A stretch of 64,000 nucleotides of DNA from Drosophila pseudoobscura (lineage: Eukaryota > Arthropoda > Insecta > Diptera > Drosophilidae). Numbering within the stretch: position 1 is the stretch's first letter; every line of letters begins with the position of its first letter. The stretch is taken from the NCBI RefSeq assembly GCF_009870125.1, contig NC_046680.1, forward strand, positions 20,913,501 to 20,977,500. Reading direction: 5' to 3'. A program made the translations under genes and the position numbers. This document shows positions 13,301 to 23,771 of the stretch, one piece after another. The notes beneath the pieces are model-generated. The model was not told where the DNA came from, did not search any database, and saw only the letters and a list, made by a program, of their open reading frames with translations.

Positions 13301-16300
13301 CCACAGCCACAGCTCTGGAGCCCGCGCCACTCGCGGATTCGCCTTTTAATTATACAACAAATTTTACGCTTGCGTTGGCGTTCCTCAAACTCGGGGGCAA
13401 AACAAAGCATTCTGAGAATGTTGTGGCTGCCAGCCAGCCCACAGATGAGAGAACTAACCGGAGACAGAATGCTGCGGGGGCACAGCAACAGGCGTTGCAT
13501 TCAACACAAACATTAGAGCATTATATTGGCCAGTCAATATTTTGATGGCTAACAAACCACAAATTAACCAATTAATAGGCGATGCCTCAAAAGGGAAAGG
13601 CAAGGCTCACTCCACAAACCCAAGTTCCCATCGTTCGGATGATGTAAGTGTTCGGAGTCAGCCTCATCCTCACTCAATGTCCATCAATCAAATTTTCGAA
13701 TTGCTTCTTTTAGACGCCAACCCAGCATACACGATCTCGAAACGAACATAATTACTCTATGACCCCATCCGCCTGGGCAGTAGATGTGCCGTCGAAGTGC
13801 TAAAAGTTCGACAGGGAGAAGCTCCATCTTTCGGCTCAGCCTAGCTCAGCCATAACCCTGGCTTTTCTCGGGTAAATGATTAATGTTGTACGCGCACAGC
13901 AGTGGAGACTGGGAAATTGTTTGGTCAGCCAATTAGCAACAGAATCTGGCCACACAATGTGCTTGGAAAATGTGAATGGACTTTGGTCTCTCTGCCACCC
14001 GTAACCCCTGTACTCCCGAACGCGATGACACATTACTTATGCCGGACACATCCAGAAATGGAGGTGGGAAGCGGGTACAAAACGGATGTCCGTGATGTGG
14101 CTGTTCAAACAGCAATTGCAGCCACTGCAGCTACCCCTCCTGCTGCTTCTATTTGAGGCATGCCACATGCATCCCATCCATATTTGTGTCCTGTCCCCAG
14201 ACAGCGGATGATGTAACCATCTGCGAACTTGGCAGCCAATTTTGGCCAGCGCCAACCTTGGGAAACAGGTTCAATGCAGATGGGATGGGGACAGTTTTGC
14301 TCAGAAACGCAGCAAAAAGTCCATTTAATTTGCACAGAAAACAAATTCAACTCCAGCTTCAGAGCTTCAGCTTCAGCTCCAGCTGAAGCTCCTCCTCCTC
14401 TCCCAATCCTATTTTCATCAAGTTTTTCAGACGAAACAAAATAGCGAACCGGTTTGGCTGATGGATTTTTGGCAGATCCGCAGCGTAAGGCGATTTATGA
14501 AGTCATCTTTTCGAGGTTTTTTGTTTTGGCAAAACTTCGATATCGTACGCTTATATTGAATGTGAATTTGTGTGGCCTGCTAACGGTTCGGCCTGGCTTT
14601 TGGCCAACACTCACCTCTGTCCAGGTTGTCCAACTTCGCCCTTCTTGTGTAATCCAATCCAATTGGTTGTGTGTGGCGGTTGGCGTTTGGTGTTTGCTGT
14701 TTGTTTTCGCTATGGTTCAAACTGGTTGGAGTTGGCCAAAATGATGATGAATTTTAAATATTTGTAGGGTATTTTCGTTTCACATGAGTTTCAGCTTTTG
14801 TTATTGGCATTAAATGAATTTTGCGCTTCGGCTTCCTCTATTTATTTTTTCCGTTTTTGTGGCCAGCACTGGTTTTACATGTTAAAGCTGTGGAAGGAGC
14901 ACACACATAAGAGATCCCGAAGAGAAACGGACAGAAAGAGAGAGCGAGAAAGAGCGAGAGACTCTTAAGTGGATTGTTGCAAATATGCACTTCGAACTGC
15001 CGCTGTTGTTGCCGCTATTATGTTGCCTGTTGACTGTTTCCCGTTGCCTGTTGCACGTTGCCCGTGGCAAGACAAAAAACTCGACAGAAACCTCCACAAA
15101 CTCTCCGACTTTTACACTTGCCCCAAAACGACGCGAAATATTCAAACGATTCACAAATCATTCAGCACGAATTTTCGAGCTCCCTCGGTTCAACCACCCG
15201 TCGAGCGTAATATCTTCCCAAGGGCAGCAACAATCAGAAAACCCAGACGACAGACAACGGCAGCAACGTTTCCAAAAATCCAAAAAATTCAAAATCTCCG
15301 TTGGCGTTGCCAATGGGTTTGCACGATCCAATTAGAACCGGGTAAACACTTATTCTTCGAATCTTTAAACGCACTCAGAACTTGGGATCGATGAGGCACT
15401 CGCGTACACGAGGATGGGATAGCATTGAATCGGAGCGAAGCGAAGCGGAGCGGCGAGGGTCGGGTCGGATCGGATCTGTCGTGCGATCCGCGTTCGTTAG
15501 CAATGTGGATGTCTCTCGCACACCAACCTGGCCAAGACTGATAGACCCAAAGCCGACGCCGATCGAGTCGAGGCGCACACTCCGGCACTCCGAAGAGCCC
15601 AGGCAAGACGGCGGGCCAACAACCGGTCTTGCCAAGAGTCTTTTCGGAGTCCCCTGGCCTGGGTTTTTCGGAGTGTTTGGCAAGTTGTCTCTTAGTGTAC
15701 GCTCTTATAGCCAATACCAGCCTGAGTCTTAACTGAGTCTAAGTCTGGCTATCGATGTCTCTATCTCTGTGTCTGTGTCTGTCTCTGCTTCTGCTTCTGC
15801 CTCGGTGTCGTTGGCAGTTTTTCAGCAGCAACACTCGAGCCGAGCTGCACGCTCTGGTGGCTCTCTTTGCTGCACCTACCACTCGGGATCGTCTTTCTAA
15901 TGAGTGCCTCCCCTTCGCATAATTAGAGGTTCAGGCGTCCAGTCGGCCACTGGTCATCTTCTGCCACATCTATCCCACAAAGGTTCCAGCCCCATATCAG
16001 GCCAGGGCGTCGTCATGCTTGGCCACAGCTCCATCTAAACTTGGGGCCAGCCAGCCAGGTTCTGCTCGAAACCGACTTGGCAACCGTCCATGGTGCAATT
16101 TTATGGTAAATGTGTGGGCTGTCACCAGAACACCTTGATGACGGCATATATAGCAATAGCTACAGCCACAGTCATGGGTAATACTAATCGACTGATCAGC
16201 TTTGTTCGGGAATTTTATGGCTAGGGGACAGTTTCTTACTTGTTTATTGTTTGCTTTGTTTCTGTTCTCCATAAATCTTGTACTTGCGTTTACATTTACA

Positions 16301-17247
16301 TTTCAGGATCCCAGCTCCCTTCGAGCACAAATAGAGGCACGGTTACAAGTACAGGTAGCTGTGGCACATATAGAAGGGTACGGTTCGAATAGTTGTCCTC
16401 TTGTTGGGCATTTCCCTTGAAGTCGTGCGTTTCAGTTTATACTTTTAGTTATACCAATATTTATGATTATTATGCGTGTTCTTCTTGTTGATCCTCAGTG
16501 GAAGTGGAGAATTATGGTTTTAAAACGTGAGAGAATTTCATATGGATGAAATGTTCACAATGAACAATCATATAGGGAGAAATATGGGAGGAGACAGGTA
16601 CATATGGCTATAAGAAGAACCGAAGACTAGGGGAAATTCACGGTTCAATTCTTTTATTTCAGAGCTCTTACAAATCTATTCATAGTTGAATTACATCATG
16701 CAAATTCTGAAGAACATTAGCATATGGAAAGATTCCGCCCACGCTTTAAATTGATTGATATTTTCTGTGAATTTGTGGCACCCACACACTTCAATGCCAA
16801 AAAGTTGATTAAGTTCATCAAAGCCCGGGCAATGGTTCATGGAAGTGGAAGTTGTCGTGCGGGGAGGTCCGCCGGGGCAACAATCTCCACGTCGGACCAT
16901 CGAACAAACGGGGAAAAACAACCCCCAACAACTCCCATTGTCATGGACTCAAGGCACCGGTAGCAGGAGGGACGGGCGCAATGCCATTCCCAGAAGTAGC
17001 CAGGGGTAACTGTCACTGTTTTGGGTTGGCGGCAGGGAGATTTATTTACTTCGGGGCGAACACATCACATCATCATCGGGCGACAACTCATTCGATATAG
17101 CCACGGGAGAGCCCAGGAATACTAGTTTCGGGGATAAATTCTATGTGTACGAGATCTTGTGAAAATTATCGGTATAATTGTTTGAAATATTAGCGAGGGA
17201 CAGGGCAGAGCTGAGTACTGAGTGCGTCCTACGACTAATATTCACAA
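7355..17247. other. 9.9 kb without a recognisable gene; probable pio upstream or first-intron regulatory DNA
   Basis: No open frame here shows domain features, a signal peptide or exon-intron structure that I can support. The stretch holds homopolymer-rich DNA, a CA repeat near 8365-8382, a TACGAGTA octamer at 9764-9771, GAGA-type purine tracts near 7072-7085 and 14930-14966, and CTGT/TCTG simple sequence near 15760-15800. Because pio has a splice acceptor just before its ATG, at least one non-coding 5' exon probably lies somewhere here. I cannot place it. Confidence 0.5.
14928..14966. repeat. GAGA-rich purine tract
   Basis: Repeated GAGAG, GAAAGAG and GCGAGA units occur on the plus strand. 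Such tracts bind GAGA factor in Drosophila promoters and enhancers. Here it is only a candidate cis element in the non-coding interval upstream of pio. Confidence 0.5.
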
Positions 17248-18497
17248 ATGGCCGAGTTATTGTCACGCGAAAAGGAACTTTTCAAGATGAACCAGGAGCT
17301 CAACTTGTTGACCCTGACCCCGGCCGGGATGGCCGACGTCATTTACCCGGCGCAGGGACCGTCAGGCCTCACAGCTGGGCTGACCAGGACGCGAAATGGT
17401 ACCTTCCACCGGCAGAAGGGGCCGAGTACGCTGCTGAAGAAGAAGTGTGCCCAGACAAAGCTGGCGCCAAAGGCAATGGGAGCGGGATCTGTCTCGCCAT
17501 CAGCCAGGAACTCGCCACCGCCTCCGGCACCCGCGTCCACTCTGCCGAGCAGTTCGAAGACGTCGGACTGGAAGAAGGGTAAGTCCACGGGGACTCCCTC
17601 GCCCACGACGGCCCGCTTCGACAGCAAGTTCAGTACGTTCACGCGGGGCCAGAGCAGCAAGACGGCGACGATCGTGAAGTACCGGAACCCCAACTTCAGT
17701 GATAGCACCTCGCTGGACATGATACTGCTCGACAACGTGAGCGTACAGTCGGACACAATGGATATGGAGGTCCCCAAGAGACGGGAGAGCACCACTGTGG
17801 TCAATGGCCAGGCCAAGAAGCAGCTGACCCAGGATAACTTTATCAAGTGAGTGAGACAGCTTACGGGCTATAAAGAGAGCTACTCACCCTTACCTTCCAC
17901 AGATTCCTGAAGGCAAAGGTAGCCATACTCGAGGAGGATCATGCCCAGCATGCAAGTGAACTGGACCGCCAGAAGGAGAAGCTAGACCAGGCCCTGGAGG
18001 GGATGCGCAAGTCCGAGAGTCAGCGGGATCAGAGCCTGCACTCCAACAAGCACCTGTCGGAGCAGGTGCAGCGGGCCGAGCAGCAGTGCGAAGAGGCCAA
18101 CAGGCGCCTGAAGGAGCGCCAGCAGGAGTTCACCAGCCAGCAGCGGGAGCTGGAGCAACTCAAGCGCGAAAACAAGGTGCTGAAGCAGGGCAACATGAAT
18201 CTAGAGAACCGTCTGACACGCACCCAGGAGGAAGCCGAGTCCGCCCGCCAGGCCCTCAATAAGATACGCGAGGAGCAACGCGACGAATTGGACTCGCACC
18301 GCAATGAACTAAAGACAAAGGAAAGCCGCATCAAGGCTCTGAAACGGCAGCGAGGCGACCTCTTGAATGCCTACAAGAAGCAGCTTTACATGATCGACAA
18401 CCTGAAGCGGCAGACCAGCTGCATGGAGCAGTCGGTGGCCATTGGCTGCGGGGAGAAAGAGTTCAACAAGGTGTTGGAGTGGAACGCCCAGACGTAG
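17248..18497 (+). CDS. TEX9-like coiled-coil protein (397 aa)
   Basis: Two exons, 17248-17846 and 17903-18497, are joined by a 56 bp intron (AA|GTGAGT ... CCACAG|A) inside the phrase NFIK-FLKAKV. The N-terminal 200 residues start with a charged helix (MAELLSREKELFKMNQELN) followed by a Ser/Pro/Thr-rich linker. Residues of about 200-370 form a long coiled coil rich in Glu, Gln, Lys and Arg (HASELDRQKEKLDQ, EQLKRENKVLKQ). The paired helix start and the FLKAK-type entry to the coiled coil recall vertebrate TEX9, a centriolar-satellite and testis protein. That assignment is by resemblance only; other coiled-coil proteins would look similar. It lies tail-to-head with SIFa: ATTAAA at about 18548 can serve its polyadenylation, and the SIFa TATA box follows about 100 bp later. 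The ATG chosen is the first in the long frame. Confidence 0.75.
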
Positions 18498-18649
18498 TTT
18501 TGAGATTTTATCTAGAATACACACCAATGTATATAAATGAACAGCAATTAAATTTTATGGTACAAGTCCCCAAGCAATCCCGTTTCAATTATCACCGTAA
18601 CTCAATTAGGAAGGAATCACATCCTGGGCCAGCCGGACCTTTTTGTCAG

Positions 18650-18657
18650 TATAAAAG
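18650..18657 (+). promoter_or_regulatory. TATA box of SIFa
   Basis: TATAAAAG lies 113 bp before the SIFa start codon. A TCATTC initiator-like site follows at about 18688. This is a typical focused promoter for a neuropeptide gene. Confidence 0.7.
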
Positions 18658-18762
18658 CCGTGACCGCTGCTTGGTTGGACACAGAATCATTCGCTCGCTT
18701 CAGGCACTCACAACAGGACCAATCGTCAAACACTGCCCACAACGCTCACTGAAGACTTCAAA

Positions 18763-19041
18763 ATGGCTCTCCGATTCACACTCACTCTGCTGCTGGTGAC
18801 CATCCTGGCGACAGCCATTCTGCTAAGCTCCAGCGAGGCGGCCTACAGGAAGCCACCCTTCAATGGCAGCATTTTTGGCAAGCGCAACGGCTTGGGTAAG
18901 TGTCGGTGCTGCTCCTTGGCATCATTAAATGACTTGACTCTTGATTTTCATGTAGACTATGACAATGCCAAGATGAGTGCCGTATGCGAGGTGGCCATGG
19001 AGGCGTGTCCCATGTGGTTTCCACAGAACGATAGCAAATAG
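18763..19041 (+). CDS. SIFa: SIFamide neuropeptide precursor (72 aa)
   Basis: Two exons, 18763-18895 and 18956-19041, join as G|GTAAGT ... CATGTAG|AC, giving Gly-Leu-Asp-Tyr-Asp. Residues 1-26 are a signal peptide (LTLLLVTILATAILLSSSEA). Directly after it comes AYRKPPFNGSIFGKR, the diagnostic SIFamide sequence; Gly provides the C-terminal amide and Lys-Arg the convertase site. The remaining peptide (MSAVCEVAMEACPMWFPQN) keeps two cysteines, as in other insect precursors. In Drosophila, SIFa is made by four pars intercerebralis neurons and acts on SIFR in courtship, sleep and feeding control. The length matches the family. It has its own TATA box although it starts only 265 bp after the preceding gene. 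Confidence 0.97.
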   Translation: MALRFTLTLLLVTILATAILLSSSEAAYRKPPFNGSIFGKRNGLGKCRCCSLASLNDLTLDFHVDYDNAKMSAVCEVAMEACPMWFPQNDSK

Positions 19042-19427
19042 GACCACGCCCTCCGACTGCGCCTCCTAGAAGTGATCTCAAGCCTACGATTAATACAATA
19101 TCAGCAGCAGGCAGGCAGATGCTGCGGCTGTGGCTGCAGCTGCGACTAAATGGGGAAATCCGAGACATAAAATCATGTAAAATGTTACATTTATAAGCCG
19201 TGCATATGCATAAAACTTACGCATTATCATATAGATACATACATATAATCATTAAACATACTGCAATGAACTTGATCCTGCTCTATAATTATTGAAATAT
19301 TCCTACAGATGATCGTTTGCTGGCCACTCTACGCAAGCACACTCGTGAGATGCAGTTAGATTACAATTAGAATACAGTTTGAATATGGGCTTCCGCCCAT
19401 TTCGGTTGCACGCTCCCACTTGAGGGT
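19042..19427. other. Convergent SIFa / Start1 3' flank
   Basis: This 386 bp interval between the two stop codons contains AT-rich 3' untranslated sequence. It includes ATTAAA near 19249 (plus strand), which could end SIFa transcripts. No open frame of note was seen. Confidence 0.6.
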
Positions 19428-21962
19428 CTAGTTTATCCGCGGCACTCGTCCACGACCCCGCTGTCGCAGCTCGTTTACATGCTTGCGCAGATTCGTTATG
19501 TAGTCAGTCATGGAGGAGGTGAGTGCCTGAAAGGAAAAACATGTGAGATGGCCGGCATTCAATGACTAATATTAACGACTACTCACTGCATCCAGAACGT
19601 AGCGAGGGATGTACCCCTTTAGGTCCAGGCACAGGACCCATTCCACGATGCAGCTGTCCGATTTTCCAACGATTTCCCGAAATGCAAACCCGGTGACAAT
19701 ATTCTCGCCCCTGCAATTGGACGTTGAGTTGTGAGAATGAATTTATCACCTAATGTTTCCATTTTGTGTGCAGCCTCACCTTGTGTATTTGGATGTGGGC
19801 GGAACGGCAGCGTATTGCACACTAATCGCTGCGCTCATCCAAACCTTATCCGTGGTCTTGCCAACGCTGCTGGGCTTTGTCACGGTCTCTTTATCTGCCT
19901 CGCCATCCAATTTTTCTTTGGCATCTGAAAACTCATCTTCGTCCAACGGCGGTGGGTCTTCATCAAAATTTACAACTGGCCCCAAACTCTTTGCGCCCAG
20001 ACTGTTGCCCAGTGTATTGAAGGGCGTTGAGGGACCTACAGATGCGTTGGGAAACTTTGCCCGACAACTGGATACACTGCCGGGCAGGGGCGTTTGTGAG
20101 TCGCCATCAGATATGGTGCTGACACTGCCCTCGCAGGAGCGGTTCAGGGTGCTGTTGTCGTCATCGTCATCGTCGCTGCTCAACTTTGCCACATCATCGT
20201 CGTCGCAGATTTGGCCATTGTAAAACAGACGACACGACCGCAAGTTGACAAAGTCGCGACTCTTTACCATCCCACCACCACCTCCGGTGGACACCTGGTA
20301 TGTAATGTCCGTGTAAGAATTTATTTTCTGTTGAGTGAAAAATATGTTGTATATGATTAGAGATATTCTCTGGAGACTTGTTCATGCACTTACGCGCACT
20401 ATTTTGGATTCTAGTAGGGCCGGATTCCATTTTGGACAGTCCTCAATGCGGTAGAATAGAGTTTCCATGAGAGCCTTGGCGGGATATTTGATGCGGGCCT
20501 GCAAAAGGAAAAAAATTCCTGTTAACACATCTGTCAGAGAAAGCGGAGTCTAACGCACCGTCAGTTTGTATATTTTTCCTGTCTTTTCCCGCTGCATGCT
20601 GTGAATGGTGTCGCCCTTGTGGGTTACTTTCTCCACCTTCCAGTCACTGGACTCAATGATCTGATAGGCTTTGCGCAGGCAATCCAAGGCCATTTGGTGA
20701 TACTCCTCATCCTGAAACGGTACCAAACAGGGGCAAGTTAGTTGACAGGAAGAACAATTGCTATTTGTGGCCATACAACTACCGAAAACATTGAAACAGT
20801 GTTTTTAGTACCGTCAAAATGAATCGGTCAGAATCTTTTATAGTCGCCAGGCGAACTATGTTTTATTCAAAACTTTTTTTAGAATGCGCATACATGAATA
20901 GCTTACCTCTTCATCTTCCTCGTCAGAGTGGCGAGCGGTGTCCAGCGGTGAATAAAAATCAGTCACACTCTGTGGCGGTCGCTCATTTTCAATCAAGATT
21001 GACGGCTGTACCAAAGGTGTACGATCATTCGAAATATGGGCTACAATAGAATAGCAATAATTAACACCTTGAAGGAAGAAGGGAGCCGAACAGCACTTAC
21101 ACCTAAAATAGTGCTGGGCATGTCGTTCCTGCGGTATGACCCGACAGTCAAGGAACCAGGCTTCGCCCCAGGCCAGTATAAATGATGTGATTATGAGGAT
21201 GACTTCGAAAACTTGTTGCTTGGCTTGCAGCCACTGTGGGCAAAATAAAGGTCATGCTTGTTTAAAAATTCCCTTTGGGTGTGCAGTATGGCATATCTTA
21301 CATTGAAAACAAAAACCTTGGAGATGAGGAACAAGCACGAACAACTCGTTGAAAGCTGCAAGGAAGGATTCTCTTATCAGTATCAGAACACCAATCTCCA
21401 TAGATATGAACATACTGCTATAATGGACCAATGATTGATGTACATCATGGCATAGAAAAAGATTAGGACTATGAATCGACAGAGCGCTATGGCAACCACA
21501 TCGAAAAGCGAAGTATAGATTGTGTACTCCACAATTTGCTTGTGGAACGCCTGGAATATATTATCGCCATCAATCTGAAAATCGAAATAAATCAAAGCTT
21601 AACGTTGCTGTCACCGCGTTTGCTTAACACAATCAATGACATACCACTATGCAAATGAGCCACAGCAGTGACACAAACACCAGGTCGAATGTAACGAAGA
21701 GGCAGAAGAAGCGTCGCACCACAGACATTCGTCCATCTTGCATGTAACCGGCAAGAAAGTCCTCGGTTATCAAGTTGATAGAATGTGCTCGCGCTGAAGT
21801 TAAAATGCGACCGAGTTAACCCAGCAAAGTATGGAATATGTACTTGCTGTAGCTGTACTTACACATATCATATTGCATGTGATAGGCATTATTCCCCTGT
21901 CGCGCATTCGACAAAATGAACTGAGCAGCGTTTCGGGCATCCACTGAATCACTTTGAGGCAT
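19428..21962 (-). CDS. Start1: Start1, MLN64/STARD3-type START-domain sterol transporter (585 aa)
   Basis: Eleven coding exons: 21962-21863, 21793-21645, 21574-21416, 21355-21302, 21233-21101, 21040-20907, 20711-20559, 20498-20394, 20327-19780, 19710-19587 and 19526-19428. All junctions are in phase. Residues of about 34-185 form a four-helix MENTAL membrane domain ([20 protein letters not shown] and three more), which places STARD3-like proteins in late endosomes. At 226-230, DFYSP before an acidic stretch matches the position and core of the phospho-FFAT motif by which STARD3 binds ER VAP proteins. The C-terminal START domain (from about 244) is interrupted by a large acidic, Ser-rich insert between VNLRSCR and VWMSAA, a known oddity of dipteran Start1. 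It then closes with ENIVTGF and [19 protein letters not shown]. It probably moves cholesterol, including for ecdysteroid synthesis. A CDS total of 1758 bp and the family length support the model. Confidence 0.95.
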
Positions 21963-22099
21963 GGCAGTTGATTGTCACTAAACTTAGCTCATCTTTATTA
22001 TCCGCTAAAACGACACCAGAATATTGGTTATCAATTAAAAACTCCCACATTGTGTTTATCTTTGATTGATAGTAAGAAATCAGAACAAAGGGAAAGGAG

Positions 22100-22141
22100 G
22101 TTAGCTCTAAAGAGCTAACGAGCTCCCCTATAGAGGAGCTC
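22100..22141. repeat. Two adjacent short palindromes
   Basis: GTTAGCTCT-AA-AGAGCTAAC (22100-22119) is followed directly by GAGCTCC, a short loop, and GGAGCTC (22120-22141). Either could form a hairpin or a dimeric protein site. They lie about 140 bp upstream of the Start1 start codon, so they may be in its 5' UTR or promoter. Confidence 0.8.
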
Positions 22142-22659
22142 ATGTATGACTAACTCAAAGGCAAATGAATAGTCAATTAGGTTTACGCCGATAAGAATTG
22201 AATTAGTCTCCACATAATACGGGTTATACCGAATTACAAATATATTTACTATGTTCTTATATGTATACATATGTACGTTAGTAAACTTGAGCCACAAACC
22301 AGGCTCGCAATCGGAAGCAGAACTCAGAACTATTCTTGTACGTATTCATTGCAGTTTATAGATTATCAATAATCGAAAACTTGCATTTTCTTTATTTTCT
22401 CTTCGGCCATAAACAATTTTATAGCTGCTGACCCGCATCATTCACAAAAAGAATACAAATCTATTTACCTTAACTAATAGTATTCGTTTCACTTTGATCT
22501 TATAGTATAAAAAACACCACAACAGGAGTCAGTAATAATATTTCAATAGCGCTATCTAATTGTATTACTTTTATATGTTAATAAAGTTTTTTACGAACAA
22601 AAGGAATAATAAAACAATGCAAAAACAGCTGGTCAGTGTGGCCTTTCCGAGTCCCACAA

Positions 22660-23310
22660 ATATACCGAAACATACCATCTCATTTAAAAAATATACCGTA
22701 ATATACTGACGAACTCAAGTTATATTTTACATATTCCTCGTGTTTGATCTTCCGTGGAATATTACCAGCTTGACAGAACCATCAGCTACACCCACATATT
22801 TTTATCCGATTAATGAATCAATTGTCTACTTTACTAGCTTGTTTTAAATACTTGACGTGTTTTCCTGCTGCAGCGATTTCTTTGATTGTTTTTGCCTCAA
22901 TTTTGGTTCCTCAACAACAACAGGTTATGATGAAAAACCGATCTTAGCCCACTTAAGCCCCCTATCTTTAAATGGTCCAACTACTTGAGGTATATGGCGA
23001 AAAATATTAACGATTGCAAATTCTTCTTGTAGAACCATACCATCTTTCCTCTGAACTTAAAAAAACACTATATCTTTCAACTGAACTGCGCTAAAATTAG
23101 TCAATTTTCATTATTTTCGGTGCAAAATTGAAATACTCCCTTGGCCTATAATAATATAATCGTTCTCCGTCAAGGATTAAAAGCCATATTGTTCAATTCT
23201 GAGATTCCGTTGAAAAATTCTGGCTAACTAAAACCTTAAGTTTTGCCCACGTAATTTTAGGCCATTGATTAATCAATTTTCTAGCTAACTGGCTAGTTTT
23301 TAGTCCTTGC
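22660..23310. mobile_element. Dispersed inverted-repeat (MITE-like) element, degenerate copy 1
   Basis: It shares long stretches with the element at about 36143-36812: the AAATATACCGTA start, TTCCGTGGAATATTAC, TTATCCGATTAATGA, ATACTTGACGTGTTTTC, GAAAAACCGA with CTTAGCCCACTTAAGCCCCC, AAAAATATTAACGATTG, and ACACTATATCTTTCA followed by CTGAACTGCGCTAAA. No transposase frame is present, so it is non-autonomous. The right end lacks a clear terminal repeat and carries a further copy of an internal block (TTGATTAATCAATTTTCTAG). Confidence 0.75.
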
Positions 23311-23771
23311 TTTCATTGTATTTTGCCTAAATTAAGGTTTAAACAAACAAGTTCAACAAAAAAAAACAGTCGCAATGTTGCTGGTATTTAAAGACAAGAT
23401 TCGTGTATAGGCCTTTGTATACCCTATTTCGATAATTAAATAATTTCGTAATGTATACAGACCTTTTCTCAAATTTATATTCTTCAGACATATTCAAGTA
23501 CATTATTAGTATCTGGGCGTATGACACTAGACTTTGCTAACTGACGAGCTGAAAAAACAGATGTTGAATAGGATCCAATTGTATATATAATAACTTCGTC
23601 TTTTTAGACAAACTAAAATGATATCTTTAGTGAGAGGGATGTAGGAAGTGAGAGGGATTCGAAGATGTAGGATTACAACGCTATTTGAATATTAGAAAAT
23701 TATAAATCTTGTGTTTGAATTTGAGAATATTTTGAGGGACAAAAGCACACATTTATTATTTAAAAATTTGC

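Larger units (their letters stand above)
21963..23771. other. Start1 5' flank and CG3511 3' flank
   Basis: This 1.8 kb interval has no supported gene. It contains two adjacent perfect palindromes (22100-22141), AT-rich DNA, and a dispersed repeat from about 22660 to 23310. The CG3511 polyadenylation signal (AATAAA on minus, 23752-23757) is only about 15 bp from its stop codon. Confidence 0.7.
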
